From: JALUZX01 sp964561605
GTDB lineage: Bacteria; Planctomycetota; UBA1135; JALUZX01
Length of the DNA: 64,000 nt
NCBI GenBank assembly: GCA_964561605.1
Contig: CAZLQD010000046.1
Coordinates: forward strand, 124,001-188,000
Direction: 5' to 3'
Part shown: piece by piece, positions 52,481 to 61,389 of the stretch
How the letters are laid out: each line of letters begins with the position of its first letter
How positions within the stretch are numbered: the first letter of the stretch is position 1
Made by a program: the position numbers and the translations under genes
The notes under the pieces: generated by a model
The model's input: the letters and a program-made list of their open reading frames with translations, nothing else
What the model was told of the DNA's origin: nothing
Databases searched by the model: none

Positions 52481-54679
52481 TTATTTCACCGTGAAGGAGG
52501 CCGCCGGAGAGATCTCCTCCACCAGGCCCGGCAAGGTCGTATCGAGAGTGAGCATGGCCGTCCAGACCTTGAGGCCCGCCAGGGAGGGGGCATTGGGGAT
52601 GGAGATGGTCCCCCGGGCCGTTCCCGCCGAGGAGAGCCTTCCGAAGAAACCGGGAAAGACCGCCGGGGAGAGCTGGACCAGGGCGTCCATTCCGAAGGGG
52701 AGAGCGAAGCCCCCGGGCAGAGGGATCGTTGCAGGGGGGGCCGTCACCGAGGCGAGGCCCATGTAGTAGGCCCCGCCGTGGTAGATGTCGGTGAAGGTGA
52801 CCGTCATCCTGGTCCCCCTGGCGCCGGTGCCGCTGAGTTTCACCTCGTCCACGGCGGCGTCGGACCGGGTGGACCAGGCCAGGGCCAACCTTTCCGTAGG
52901 GTTCCTGAAGGCCCTCTTGAGGAGGCGGACCGTGTAGTCCCCCGTGACGGAGGGTACGAAGGCGGCGATCTCGAAGGGGTTCCTGGAACCGGCCGAAGCG
53001 GCCACGGTCCTTCCCGAGGGATCGAGGATCACCATGTCCAGGTCCATCATGAGCCGATCGGTGGTGCGGGCCTTGTCGGCAAGGGAGAACCAGAGGGCCA
53101 CCACCCTGGTCTCGTCCCCGGCGGAACACCTGATCTTCCTCTCGATCCGGTTATTCGTAAACGATGCGGCCGTGAGCCTCTCCAGCCTCCACCGCCCCTT
53201 CCGGACCACCTCGGTCGCGGCGAAGGTGTGGACGCCTCCGGCCCCGTCCTTGTCGGAGAGGACGGGGGATCCCTCGATGTTGTGCCACGCCGAGGCCATG
53301 AGGATCGCCTTTACCGCTTCGGGCCGGGTGAGGAGGTTCTTGTCCACCGTGGCCATGAGGACCGCCGTCCCGCAGGTGAGGGGGCTGGCGCTCGAGGTTC
53401 CGCCGAACCGGCCGATCCAGGGACTCCTCGTCCGGTAGGTGGAATAGACGCCGTCCCCCGGGCTGGCCACCTCGGGCTTCTCGTGGCCTTCCACGGGATT
53501 CTTCCAGGAAGAGTAGGAAGCCATCTTGTCGTCGGCCCAGTCGTAGCTGTCGCCGTCGTTGTAGCAACCGCTGTTGGTCATGTTGTAGCCGTTGCCGGGG
53601 GTGGTGGAATAAGGCGTGGAGGTCCCTCCCTGGTTCCCCGTGGATTTGAACATCATCACGGCGAACTGGCGGATGGTATAATCGAAGAACCTGTCCAGGC
53701 CGACGATCCTTCCCTTGTTCCCGTTCCACCAGGAACAATTCCCGAAGGAGACCCCGGCCTTGATGGCGGCGTCCCAGGCCCGGGGAGCGTAAATGTCCCC
53801 TCCGCCGGCGGCGGAGTAGATCCTGGGAAGCCCCTTGGCAACCCCGTAGTAGAGGGAATGGTTCCGCATGGAGATGTTCCCCGCCACGGCCGTGGCGTGG
53901 GAGGAGGTGTAGCCCGTGTTCAGCCGGGTCACCGGCGGAAGATAGGGGCATCCCAGGGCCACGTGGCCCGGATCCTGGACCATGACCTTCACCTGGCTTC
54001 CCGCCCCGGTCAGCCCCCGCCTGTGGCAGGAGGGACTCCTCAGGGTGGGTTGGGCGAAGTTGTTCTCCGGGAACCACTTCGGATAAGCGTAATAGACCTG
54101 GTCCACCGCCGGGTCCGCCGCCCACCGGGGGACCTGGGAGGCCTTCATCTCCGCGAAGAGAATCGGCCAGGGGCCTCCCGGATAGAGGATCCTGCATCCC
54201 TCCGCTTCCAGCCTGGCCGCCAGGGCCCTGTTGCCCCCGGCGAAGAAGGCCCGGGCCTCCTCCAGTGCGGCCCTCCGGGCCTCCTCAGGGGAGAGTCCCC
54301 TCTCCTCCCCCTCTTCCAGGACTTCCCGGAAATCCCGGCGGGGGGCGTTCCTCCAGATCAGCACCTGGACCGGGTCACCGGGTCTCTTCTCCCTGAGCAC
54401 CTCGGCCAGCTCGGGAGAGATCCCCCGTCTTGCGGCGAGCTTCTTCTCCTCTTCCCTGTCCAGGAGGGCCTGGATGTCCTTCACGGGACGGCCCTCCCGG
54501 TCCCAGGCCAGGACACGGATCGTGCCGGCCGCCCTGTCCAGGACACGCACCTCCCGGATCGTCATCCCCAAGTGGGGAAGCTCCCAGGTGGTCCGGGAGA
54601 TCACCTGTCCGGAAAGAGGGGAAAGGAGGAAGAATCCCGAAAGAAGGAGGGGAAAGGCGGCTTGGGCGGATCTTCTCAT
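52481..54679 (-). CDS. secreted subtilisin-like (S8) serine protease
   Basis: A 732-residue exported protease. The signal peptide (residues about 1-27, ending LSGQ) follows an ATG with GGAAGG five bases upstream. An N-terminal pro-region of about 190 residues leads to the S8 domain with D236 (VMVQDPGH), H261 (TSSHATAVAG) and S429 (GTSSASP), the correct Asp-His-Ser order. After about residue 510 come two beta-sandwich domains likely to be P-type/pre-peptidase C-terminal modules (TGDYTVRLLKRAFRN, then MTVTFTDIYHG). Many Asn, Tyr and Trp residues suit an extracellular enzyme. It stands apart from the RND operon by 240 bases. Confidence 0.92.
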   Translation of the reverse strand: MRRSAQAAFPLLLSGFFLLSPLSGQVISRTTWELPHLGMTIREVRVLDRAAGTIRVLAWDREGRPVKDIQALLDREEEKKLAARRGISPELAEVLREKRPGDPVQVLIWRNAPRRDFREVLEEGEERGLSPEEARRAALEEARAFFAGGNRALAARLEAEGCRILYPGGPWPILFAEMKASQVPRWAADPAVDQVYYAYPKWFPENNFAQPTLRSPSCHRRGLTGAGSQVKVMVQDPGHVALGCPYLPPVTRLNTGYTSSHATAVAGNISMRNHSLYYGVAKGLPRIYSAAGGGDIYAPRAWDAAIKAGVSFGNCSWWNGNKGRIVGLDRFFDYTIRQFAVMMFKSTGNQGGTSTPYSTTPGNGYNMTNSGCYNDGDSYDWADDKMASYSSWKNPVEGHEKPEVASPGDGVYSTYRTRSPWIGRFGGTSSASPLTCGTAVLMATVDKNLLTRPEAVKAILMASAWHNIEGSPVLSDKDGAGGVHTFAATEVVRKGRWRLERLTAASFTNNRIERKIRCSAGDETRVVALWFSLADKARTTDRLMMDLDMVILDPSGRTVAASAGSRNPFEIAAFVPSVTGDYTVRLLKRAFRNPTERLALAWSTRSDAAVDEVKLSGTGARGTRMTVTFTDIYHGGAYYMGLASVTAPPATIPLPGGFALPFGMDALVQLSPAVFPGFFGRLSSAGTARGTISIPNAPSLAGLKVWTAMLTLDTTLPGLVEEISPAASFTVK

Positions 54680-54797
54680 GGAAACCTTCCTGGGTAAGGA
54701 AAGAGGGTCGAAACAAGGGGTATATTCATATATCTTACCCCCTCCCACCCCATGCCTCTCCTCCCGAGCCGGGGGAAAGGAGAGGTCGCTCTCTTCC

Positions 54798-54832
54798 GGC
54801 CCTACGGGCCGTCTCCTTTCGAGACAGGAGAC
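54798..54832 (-). other. two back-to-back hairpins in the protease upstream region
   Basis: GGCCC-TAC-GGGCC (54798-54810) directly abuts GTCTCC/GGAGAC with a 10-base loop (54811-54832). Both can form in the transcript between the RND operon and the protease. No T-run follows either stem on the minus strand, so they may be a leader structure or a Rho-dependent end of the RND operon. Nearer the gene, the AT-rich segment 54720-54740 (TATATTCATATATC) may hold the promoter. Confidence 0.4.
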
Positions 54833-54919
54833 CCCTTCTTCCCGGTCCTTGGAAGTTCCAAAGGCCGGCTCCCTCCTCGCCGGTGCCGGAGGGTCTCTTC
54901 CCGGTCCCGACCCCCCCCG

Positions 54920-57900
54920 TCAGTCCCGGGCGCCCAGGAAGAGCCATTTCAGGTCCTCCACAACGAGGTAGAGGGCGGGAACCAGGAGGAGGGCGATGAA
55001 GGTCGAGAAGAGGATCCCGAACCCCAGGGAGATGGCCATGGGGATCAGGAATTTCGCCTGAACGGAAGTCTCGAAGATCATGGGAGCCAGGCCGAAGAAG
55101 GTCGTCAGGGAAGTGAGGATGATGGGCCGGAACCTTCGTGCCCCGGCCCGGGCCACGGCCTCGAAGGGAGAGAGCCCCTTCTCGTCCCGGAAGGTGTTGG
55201 CCGCGTGGACCAGCACTAGGGAGTCGTTCACCACCACCCCGGCCAGGGCCACGATCCCCATGGCGCTGATGATGCTCAAGTCGTAACCCATGAGGATGTG
55301 CCCCAGGACCGCCCCCACTACCCCGAAGGGGATGGCCGCCATGATGATCACCGGCTGGAGGTAGCTCTTGAAGGGGACCGCCAGCAGGGCGAAGATCCCG
55401 AAGAGGGCGAGGAGGAAGCCCTTGCTCAAGGCGTCCAGGGACTCCTTCTGCTCCCGGTTCTGCCCCTCGAGGGAATACCCCAGGCCGTCATACTTCTTCA
55501 TCAGCTCGGGCAGGGCCTTCTCCTTCAGGTCGGCCAGGACCTTGTCCGCCGTGGTGACCCCCGGGACGACCTTGGCCGTAACGTCCAGCACCCTCCTGCC
55601 GTCGGCCCGCTGGATCACGGTGTAGGAGCGCCCCCGCCGGACCCGGGCCGCCTCCATGAGGGGGATCTCCCCTCCCCTGGGCGACCTCAAGAGGAAATCC
55701 TCCACGTCGAATTCGGAGCGCCTCTCCGACTTGGGATACCTGACGTAGACGCGCACTTCGTTGCGGCCCCGCTCCTGGCGCAGGGCCTCGGCCCCGAAGA
55801 ACGCGGACCTGACCTGGCGGCCCAGGTCGGTGGAGGTGAGCCCCAGGCTGCTGGCCTCGGGACGGACCTTCAGGTTCAGTTGGGGTTTCCCCGGCGAGAA
55901 CCCCTTGTCCACCTCGGTCACCCCCTGGAAGCCCTCCAGGATCCCGGCCAGCTCCCTTGCGGCGGCCTCGAGCTTTGCACGGTCCTTGTGGCTCAACTCC
56001 ACGTCGATGTCGGCCTGGGCACCGGGACCCGCCGTGGACAGGAACTTCAGACTCTCCAGCCCGGGGATCTTCCCGATCTTCTCCCTCCATTGCCTCTCGA
56101 ACTCTTTGGAGGAGATCTCCCGCCGGTCCGCCGGGACCAGGTAGACCAGGACACTCGTCAAATGCCCCCCCGACTGGGTCTTGGCCATGAAGTGGGTGAG
56201 ATCCATGGTGTTCCCCACCTGGGCCAGGATCCCCTCGCAGATCTTCTCCCCTCCGTTCTCCCGGAGGACCTCCTTGGCGGCGTCGACCATGCGCTTCTCC
56301 ACCTTCATGGTGAGCTCCACGGGGGTCCCGAATGGAAGGGCCGCGCTGGCCAGGACCATGTCGGACTCCACGTGGGGCATGAAGATGAAGTCGATCCTCC
56401 CCCCTGCCACGTATCCCACGACAGCCACGAGCAGGGCGAAGCCGCCGGCCACGGTGAGGTAGCGGTTCCGCAGGCAGGCCCGGACGAAGGGGCAATAGAG
56501 CTTGCGGATCTGCCAGTCCAGGGCTGCGGCGAACTTGTCCTGGAGCCATCCGATGAGCCGCCCCGGCCCCCGGCGCCTCCACTCCTTCTGGTGGCCCAGG
56601 TGGGCGGGAAGGATGAAGATGGACTCCATCCAGGAGATGGCGAAGACCGCCACCACCACCGATGGAATCACGACGAAGAATTTCCCCATCATCCCCGGAA
56701 CGAAGAACAGGGGAATGAAGGCGGCGATGTTGGTGAGGATCGAGAAGGAGACGGGAACGGCCATCTGCCTGGCCCCCAGGGCCGCCGCCTCGAGGAAAGG
56801 CATTCCCTTCTGGCGCAACTCGTAGACGTTCTCCCCCACGACGATGGCGTCGTCCACCACGATCCCCAGGGTCACGATGAAGGCGAACAGCGAGATCATG
56901 TTGATGGAGACGCCCATGGCGGGAAGGAATATGAGGGACCCCAGGAAGGAGACGGGGATCCCCAGGGTGACCCAGAAGGCCAGCCGGATTTCCATGAAGA
57001 GTCCCAGGAGGAGCATGACCAGGATGAGCCCCAGCCTGGCGTTCCTGAGAAGGAGGTCCATCCTCTCCCGGAGGATCCTGGACCAGTCCATGAAGGTGGA
57101 GAGCTCGATCCCCGGCGGGATCTTGCTCCGGATCCTCTTCACCGTCTCCTTTACCTCGGCCGCCACCTCGAGGGGGGTCTGGTCCCCCACCCGGTATACC
57201 TTCACCTGGACGGCCGGCTTTCCATTGAAGAAGGTGGCCTGGTCCGTGTCGGCGAAGCCGTCGATGATCTCCGCCACGTCACCCACGGTCACGTCCGTGC
57301 CGTCGGGCCTGGAAACGAGGGGGATGTCGGCGAACTGGCGGCCCCAATCCCTGCGCTCCTCCAGGCGGAGGAGCACGTTCCCGCCGGGGGTCTTCACCTC
57401 CCCCCCCGGGATCTCCAGGGCCCACCGCCCCACCTTCCGGGCGATCTCCTCCAGGGTGAGCCCGTAGGTCCGGAGCTTCCTCTGGGGAACCTCGATACTG
57501 ATCTCCAGGGGACGCACACCGGCCAGTTCCACCTGGGTGATCCCCTTGTTCAACAGGAGCTCGTCCCGGACGTATTCGGCCGTCTCCCTCAGGGCCTTCC
57601 TCCCCACGTCCCCGAAGACGAGGATGGAGATCACCTCGTGCCTGGACTCCAGGAGGCTCACCACCGGCCGTTCGGCGTCCTGGGGAAAGGATACGATCCG
57701 ATCGACCGCATTCTTCACGTCCTGGAGGAGCTTGTCCCTGTTGGCCCCGAGAAGGAGTTCCACGATCACCGTCCCAACGCCCTCGGCCGCCTGGGAGGTG
57801 ACCCGCTTGACTCCGTCGAGCCCCCGGACGGCCTCCTCGATGGGAAGGATGATGCCCTTCTCCACCTCTTCGGGGCTGGCCCCCGGGTAGGGGACCATGA

Positions 57901-58060
57901 TGGAGACCCGGTCCAGCTCCACCTCGGGGAAGACCTCCTGCTTGATGCCCGACCCGATCAGGACGCCCCCCGCAAGCAGGAAGAGCATGAGCAGATTGGC
58001 CGCCACGGGGTTCCCGGCCATCCACGCGATGGGGCCCTTGCCCTTCCACGTTCCGGTCAT
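54920..58060 (-). CDS. RND efflux pump, inner-membrane transporter (HAE1 family)
   Basis: A 1046-residue proton-driven exporter with two repeated halves, twelve membrane helices and two large periplasmic porter/docking loops. The helix-4 motif GIVVDDAIVVGENVYE has the adjacent Asp pair needed for proton relay, and helix 10/11 elements such as GIVALAGVVVNDSLVLVH are typical. The start overlaps the adaptor gene stop by ATGA. It is third in the marR-OMF-MFP-RND operon. The substrates are unknown; an HAE1 type suggests drugs or hydrophobic compounds rather than metals. Confidence 0.95.
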   Translation of the reverse strand: MTGTWKGKGPIAWMAGNPVAANLLMLFLLAGGVLIGSGIKQEVFPEVELDRVSIMVPYPGASPEEVEKGIILPIEEAVRGLDGVKRVTSQAAEGVGTVIVELLLGANRDKLLQDVKNAVDRIVSFPQDAERPVVSLLESRHEVISILVFGDVGRKALRETAEYVRDELLLNKGITQVELAGVRPLEISIEVPQRKLRTYGLTLEEIARKVGRWALEIPGGEVKTPGGNVLLRLEERRDWGRQFADIPLVSRPDGTDVTVGDVAEIIDGFADTDQATFFNGKPAVQVKVYRVGDQTPLEVAAEVKETVKRIRSKIPPGIELSTFMDWSRILRERMDLLLRNARLGLILVMLLLGLFMEIRLAFWVTLGIPVSFLGSLIFLPAMGVSINMISLFAFIVTLGIVVDDAIVVGENVYELRQKGMPFLEAAALGARQMAVPVSFSILTNIAAFIPLFFVPGMMGKFFVVIPSVVVAVFAISWMESIFILPAHLGHQKEWRRRGPGRLIGWLQDKFAAALDWQIRKLYCPFVRACLRNRYLTVAGGFALLVAVVGYVAGGRIDFIFMPHVESDMVLASAALPFGTPVELTMKVEKRMVDAAKEVLRENGGEKICEGILAQVGNTMDLTHFMAKTQSGGHLTSVLVYLVPADRREISSKEFERQWREKIGKIPGLESLKFLSTAGPGAQADIDVELSHKDRAKLEAAARELAGILEGFQGVTEVDKGFSPGKPQLNLKVRPEASSLGLTSTDLGRQVRSAFFGAEALRQERGRNEVRVYVRYPKSERRSEFDVEDFLLRSPRGGEIPLMEAARVRRGRSYTVIQRADGRRVLDVTAKVVPGVTTADKVLADLKEKALPELMKKYDGLGYSLEGQNREQKESLDALSKGFLLALFGIFALLAVPFKSYLQPVIIMAAIPFGVVGAVLGHILMGYDLSIISAMGIVALAGVVVNDSLVLVHAANTFRDEKGLSPFEAVARAGARRFRPIILTSLTTFFGLAPMIFETSVQAKFLIPMAISLGFGILFSTFIALLLVPALYLVVEDLKWLFLGARD

Positions 58061-59268
58061 TTCCCGTCGCCCCCGGGCGGAAGGGCCGCCGCAGGCTCAA
58101 CCTCTTCCTTGAGCTTCAGCCCCTCCACCGGAATCGGGATGGGGCTGGTCACGATCCGCTCCCCTTCCCGGATCCCCCGGGATACCAGGACCCTCTTCCT
58201 TTCCCGGAAGAGAACCTCCACCGGCCGGATCCGGAGCCGGTCGTCCCGGCCCATGACCCACACCCGGTCCCCCTCCCTGAGAGCCGTCCTGGGAAGGACG
58301 AAGACTCCGTCCGCCTCGCGTCCCTTGACGGCCACCCTGACGTAGGATCCCAGGAGGAGGGGAAGGCGGTCCCCCTCGCCTCCTCCCCGGAGGAGGAGAG
58401 GATCCTCCACGGCCACCAGGATCCTCGCCATCCTTCCTTCGGGCTGGAGGTCCCCCAGGAAACGGAGGACTCTTCCTTTCCTGCGTATCCGCCTGCCTTC
58501 CCCCAGGACCTGCACGATCTCCGCCGGGGGCCCGCCCTCCTCCTTGCCCGGAGGGGGGAATTCGATCCACCGCAGGTCTTCCACCGGGAGGGAGACCTGG
58601 ACCCAGAAACGATCCGTCCCGGCCAGGACGGCGAGCTGGGTCTGGGGCGAGACCAGCTGGCCCACCTCGGTGTTCTCCGAGAGGACCACCGAGTTGAAGG
58701 GGACCCTGACCCTGGTCCTCTCCAGGTCCAGGCGGGCCTTTTCCAGGGCCCCCCGGGCCGCCGCCAGGGCCGCCTTGGCGTTGCGGATGTAGGGTTCCCG
58801 GAGGACCAGGGCCTTGTCGGGGGAGGCATCCTTCAATTTTCCTTTCAGGCTCTCCCACTCCCGCAGGGCCACCCGCCTGCGCCCCTCTTCGAGGGCCAGC
58901 TCCAGGCGGGCCTTCTCCACCTGGGCCTCCCTCTGGCTCAGGGCGAGTTCGTAGTCCCGGGGATCGATTCTCAGGGCCGTCTCCCCGGCCCGGAGGAACC
59001 CTCCGGGCACGAGGCCCGGACTCTGCGCCACGACGCGCCCCCCCACCTGGGCCTGGAGGATCACCTTCTTCGAGGGAATCACCGTCCCCATCCCACGAAC
59101 GGTAATCACCTCCCGTCCCTTCCGGGCCCTCACGGTCTTCACCAGGACCACGGCTTCACCCTGGGCCACGTGCTTGGGCTTGGGCCTGGTCTCGATCAAC
59201 CTGTAGGCCAGAAATGCCGCCCCGCCCAGGAGGAGCAGGGAGAGCACGATGTTCAGGACCCACCTCAT
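58057..59268 (-). CDS. RND efflux periplasmic adaptor (HlyD/MFP family)
   Basis: A 403-residue adaptor joining the RND pump to the outer-membrane channel. An N-terminal membrane/signal anchor (VLNIVLSLLLLGGAAFLAY) is followed by a lipoyl half-motif (LQAQVGGRVVAQSPGLVPGG), a coiled-coil hairpin (ELALSQREAQVEKARLELAL) and the second half (RVPFNSVVLSENTEVGQLV). Beta-barrel and membrane-proximal domains end the protein. It overlaps both neighbours by four bases. There is no lipobox, so it is probably anchored by the helix. Confidence 0.93.
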   Translation of the reverse strand: MRWVLNIVLSLLLLGGAAFLAYRLIETRPKPKHVAQGEAVVLVKTVRARKGREVITVRGMGTVIPSKKVILQAQVGGRVVAQSPGLVPGGFLRAGETALRIDPRDYELALSQREAQVEKARLELALEEGRRRVALREWESLKGKLKDASPDKALVLREPYIRNAKAALAAARGALEKARLDLERTRVRVPFNSVVLSENTEVGQLVSPQTQLAVLAGTDRFWVQVSLPVEDLRWIEFPPPGKEEGGPPAEIVQVLGEGRRIRRKGRVLRFLGDLQPEGRMARILVAVEDPLLLRGGGEGDRLPLLLGSYVRVAVKGREADGVFVLPRTALREGDRVWVMGRDDRLRIRPVEVLFRERKRVLVSRGIREGERIVTSPIPIPVEGLKLKEEVEPAAALPPGGDGK

Positions 59269-60728
59269 CGCCGGTCGCCTCCCTTCGCGGCAACCTCCCC
59301 GGGAGGGGGAGCCTGCCGGTGGGTCCAGTCCCCGCCGAGGGCGCGGTAGAGCTGGATCCGGTAGGAAAGTAATTGTCGTTTCGCCGTGATCATCGCCCTC
59401 TGGACCTGCTGGTAGGAAGAGAGGGCCGCAAGGACGGGAAGGTAGTCGTTGAGCCCGTGGAGGTAGCGGCTCCTGGCCTCCTCGAGGTTGGACCGGGCCG
59501 CCTCCATTTGCCGCTGCAGGGCGGCCAGGTATTCCTTCTGTTTCCTCTCCCTGACGAGGGCATCCTCCACCTCGCCCATGGCCTGCAGGAAGATCTTGCC
59601 GAAGGCCTGGAGGCGCTCGAGCTTCACGGCCCTGCTCCTCTCCACCTCGGCCTGGATTCGCCCTCCCTCGAAGAGGGGGGCGGTGAAACCCGCGGCAAGG
59701 GTCCAGATCCAGTTGTCGAAGAGGTCCCTGGCGTTGGGAGCCTGGTACCCCGTTCGAGGGGTGAGATTGATGGAGGGCAGGTAGGAGGCCAGGGCCGCGC
59801 CGAGACGGTGGTCCGCCGCCACGAGGCGGAGCCTGGCGGCGGCCACGTCGGGGCGGCGCACCAGGAGATCCGCCGGAATCCCCGTCGGGGGCAAGGGAGG
59901 CGGATCGGGAAGGGGCCCCTCCCCGCCGGGGACCCCTCCCTCCGTCCGGGGCGGTTCGCCCCTGAGGATGTGGAGCTGGTGGGCCAGGACCTCCAGGCGG
60001 GACTCCACGGGAGGCACCTGGGCCAGGAGGGCCGCCAGTTGCTGGCGTTGCTGGGATACGTCCAGGGCCGTGGCCAGGCCCTGGCCGAAGCGCCGCTTCA
60101 CCAGGTCCAGGAGCTCCCTGCTGGTCCGGATCTGTTCGCCCAGGAGTTCGACCTGGGCCCGGGCCTCCTTGAGCTGGAACCAGGTGTCCGCCGCCTGGGC
60201 GGCAAGGCTCATGGCCATGGCCTCCATGTCCATCCGGGAGGCCTTCCAGTCCAGGACCGCCGCCGAGCGCTGGTCCCGGAGCTTTCCCCAGAGGTCCAGT
60301 TCGTAGGACGCGGCGGCGCTGAGACTATACTGGTCCGTCGTATAGGAGAAATTTCCGAAGGCTCCCCCGCCGAGGAAGGCCTGGTGGCTCCTGGAGACGC
60401 TCCCCTGGACCTGGACGGCCGGCCAAAGGGAGGCCCCGGCCTTCTTCGCCTGGGCACGGGCCTGCCGGATCCTGGCCCAGGCGGCCCGAAGGTCCAGGTT
60501 CCCCGCCAGGGTCCGGCGGATCACCTCCTCCAGACCCGGATCGCCGAATTCCTTCCACCAGGGCTCCGGGGAGACGGGCCTCTTCCCTCCTTCGGATTCC
60601 TTTCCGGCGCTGAAGGAGGAAGGGATCTCCACGGGCGGAGGCGGATCCCCCTCCACACGGTGGATCCGGCATCCCGCCGAAAGCCCGGCCCAAAGAAAGA
60701 CCGCTCCCAGGAGGAAGGAATTTCTCAC
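59265..60728 (-). CDS. outer-membrane efflux lipoprotein (TolC/NodT-OprM family)
   Basis: A 487-residue outer-membrane channel protein. The N-terminal signal ends in LSAGC, a good lipobox with the cysteine near residue 20, as in OprM/NodT relatives. The internal repeat structure of two helical-barrel halves is visible (LRAAWARIRQARAQAKKAGA, LYRALGGDW at the end). A QRQQLAALLAQV-type coiled coil and PDVAAARLRLVAADHRLG are family motifs. The start lies four bases downstream of the marR stop. It completes a full tripartite pump. Confidence 0.93.
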   Translation of the reverse strand: MRNSFLLGAVFLWAGLSAGCRIHRVEGDPPPPVEIPSSFSAGKESEGGKRPVSPEPWWKEFGDPGLEEVIRRTLAGNLDLRAAWARIRQARAQAKKAGASLWPAVQVQGSVSRSHQAFLGGGAFGNFSYTTDQYSLSAAASYELDLWGKLRDQRSAAVLDWKASRMDMEAMAMSLAAQAADTWFQLKEARAQVELLGEQIRTSRELLDLVKRRFGQGLATALDVSQQRQQLAALLAQVPPVESRLEVLAHQLHILRGEPPRTEGGVPGGEGPLPDPPPLPPTGIPADLLVRRPDVAAARLRLVAADHRLGAALASYLPSINLTPRTGYQAPNARDLFDNWIWTLAAGFTAPLFEGGRIQAEVERSRAVKLERLQAFGKIFLQAMGEVEDALVRERKQKEYLAALQRQMEAARSNLEEARSRYLHGLNDYLPVLAALSSYQQVQRAMITAKRQLLSYRIQLYRALGGDWTHRQAPPPGEVAAKGGDRR

Positions 60729-60732
60729 GGCG

Positions 60733-61236
60733 TCAATTCTTCTCCCTGAGACCCTTCACGATCTTGTCGAGCAAACGGGTCAAGGTCCGCATCTCCCGCT
60801 TCTCCAGGGGGGCCACCAGGGCGGTGACCCTGGAGACGTGGCTGGGAAGCATCTTCCCCAGGCTCTTCCTGCCCTTGGCGGTAAGGCGCACCCTCAACCG
60901 CCTCCGGTCCTCCTCGTCGGGAATCCTCTCCACCAGGCCGTCCCTCTCCAACCCGTCCAGGAGGCCCGTGATGGTGGCCCGGGTCACTCTGGCCCCCTTG
61001 GCCAGGGCCGAAGGGCTGGCCTCTCCCTTGGGGGACCGGTTGAGGAGCATGAGGACAGAGAAGCGCCCACGAGAGAATCCGTACTCATGGATCTGTGCCT
61101 CGTGGGCCTCCAGGAGCTCCTGGGCCGCCGTGAGCAGGGCCAGAGTGGCCTCCACGGCGTCCTGGTCCAGGCCGGGAAAGTGGTCTGCCAGGATCTTGAG
61201 GGCTTCCTTACGTGGCAGGTCCCGCAGGAAGAGCAT
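60733..61236 (-). CDS. MarR-family transcriptional regulator
   Basis: A 167-residue winged-helix dimeric regulator. The core is ILLLNRSPKGEASPSALAKG-like, followed by VTRATITGLLDGLERDGLVE and the wing IPDEEDRRRLRVRLTAKG. It is the first gene of the efflux operon, with the promoter and a palindrome directly upstream, so autoregulation and derepression by a pump substrate are likely. MarR proteins usually repress. The ligand is unknown. Confidence 0.93.
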   Translation of the reverse strand: MLFLRDLPRKEALKILADHFPGLDQDAVEATLALLTAAQELLEAHEAQIHEYGFSRGRFSVLMLLNRSPKGEASPSALAKGARVTRATITGLLDGLERDGLVERIPDEEDRRRLRVRLTAKGRKSLGKMLPSHVSRVTALVAPLEKREMRTLTRLLDKIVKGLREKN

Positions 61237-61259
61237 GGTTACCTCCGATTCACTAGGTC

Positions 61260-61293
61260 CCTAATTATCAGGCCCCTTACTCTACTTCGTCAA
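61260..61293 (-). promoter_or_regulatory. promoter and probable MarR operator of the efflux operon
   Basis: On the minus strand, TTGACG (61288-61293, five of six) and GATAAT (61264-61269, five of six) are separated by 18 bases. The predicted start lies near 61257, about 20 bases before the marR ATG. The imperfect palindrome CCTGATAATTAGG (61260-61272) overlaps the -10 box, an ideal position for MarR to block polymerase. GGAGG before the ATG gives the ribosome site. Confidence 0.65.
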
Positions 61294-61389
61294 GGCCCGG
61301 GGGCCCTCTTGCGTCCCCGGAAGAGACAGGATCCTCCCGGCCGGGGGCTGGGGGAAGGGCCCGGACCGGTGCCGGGGGACCTTAGCATC

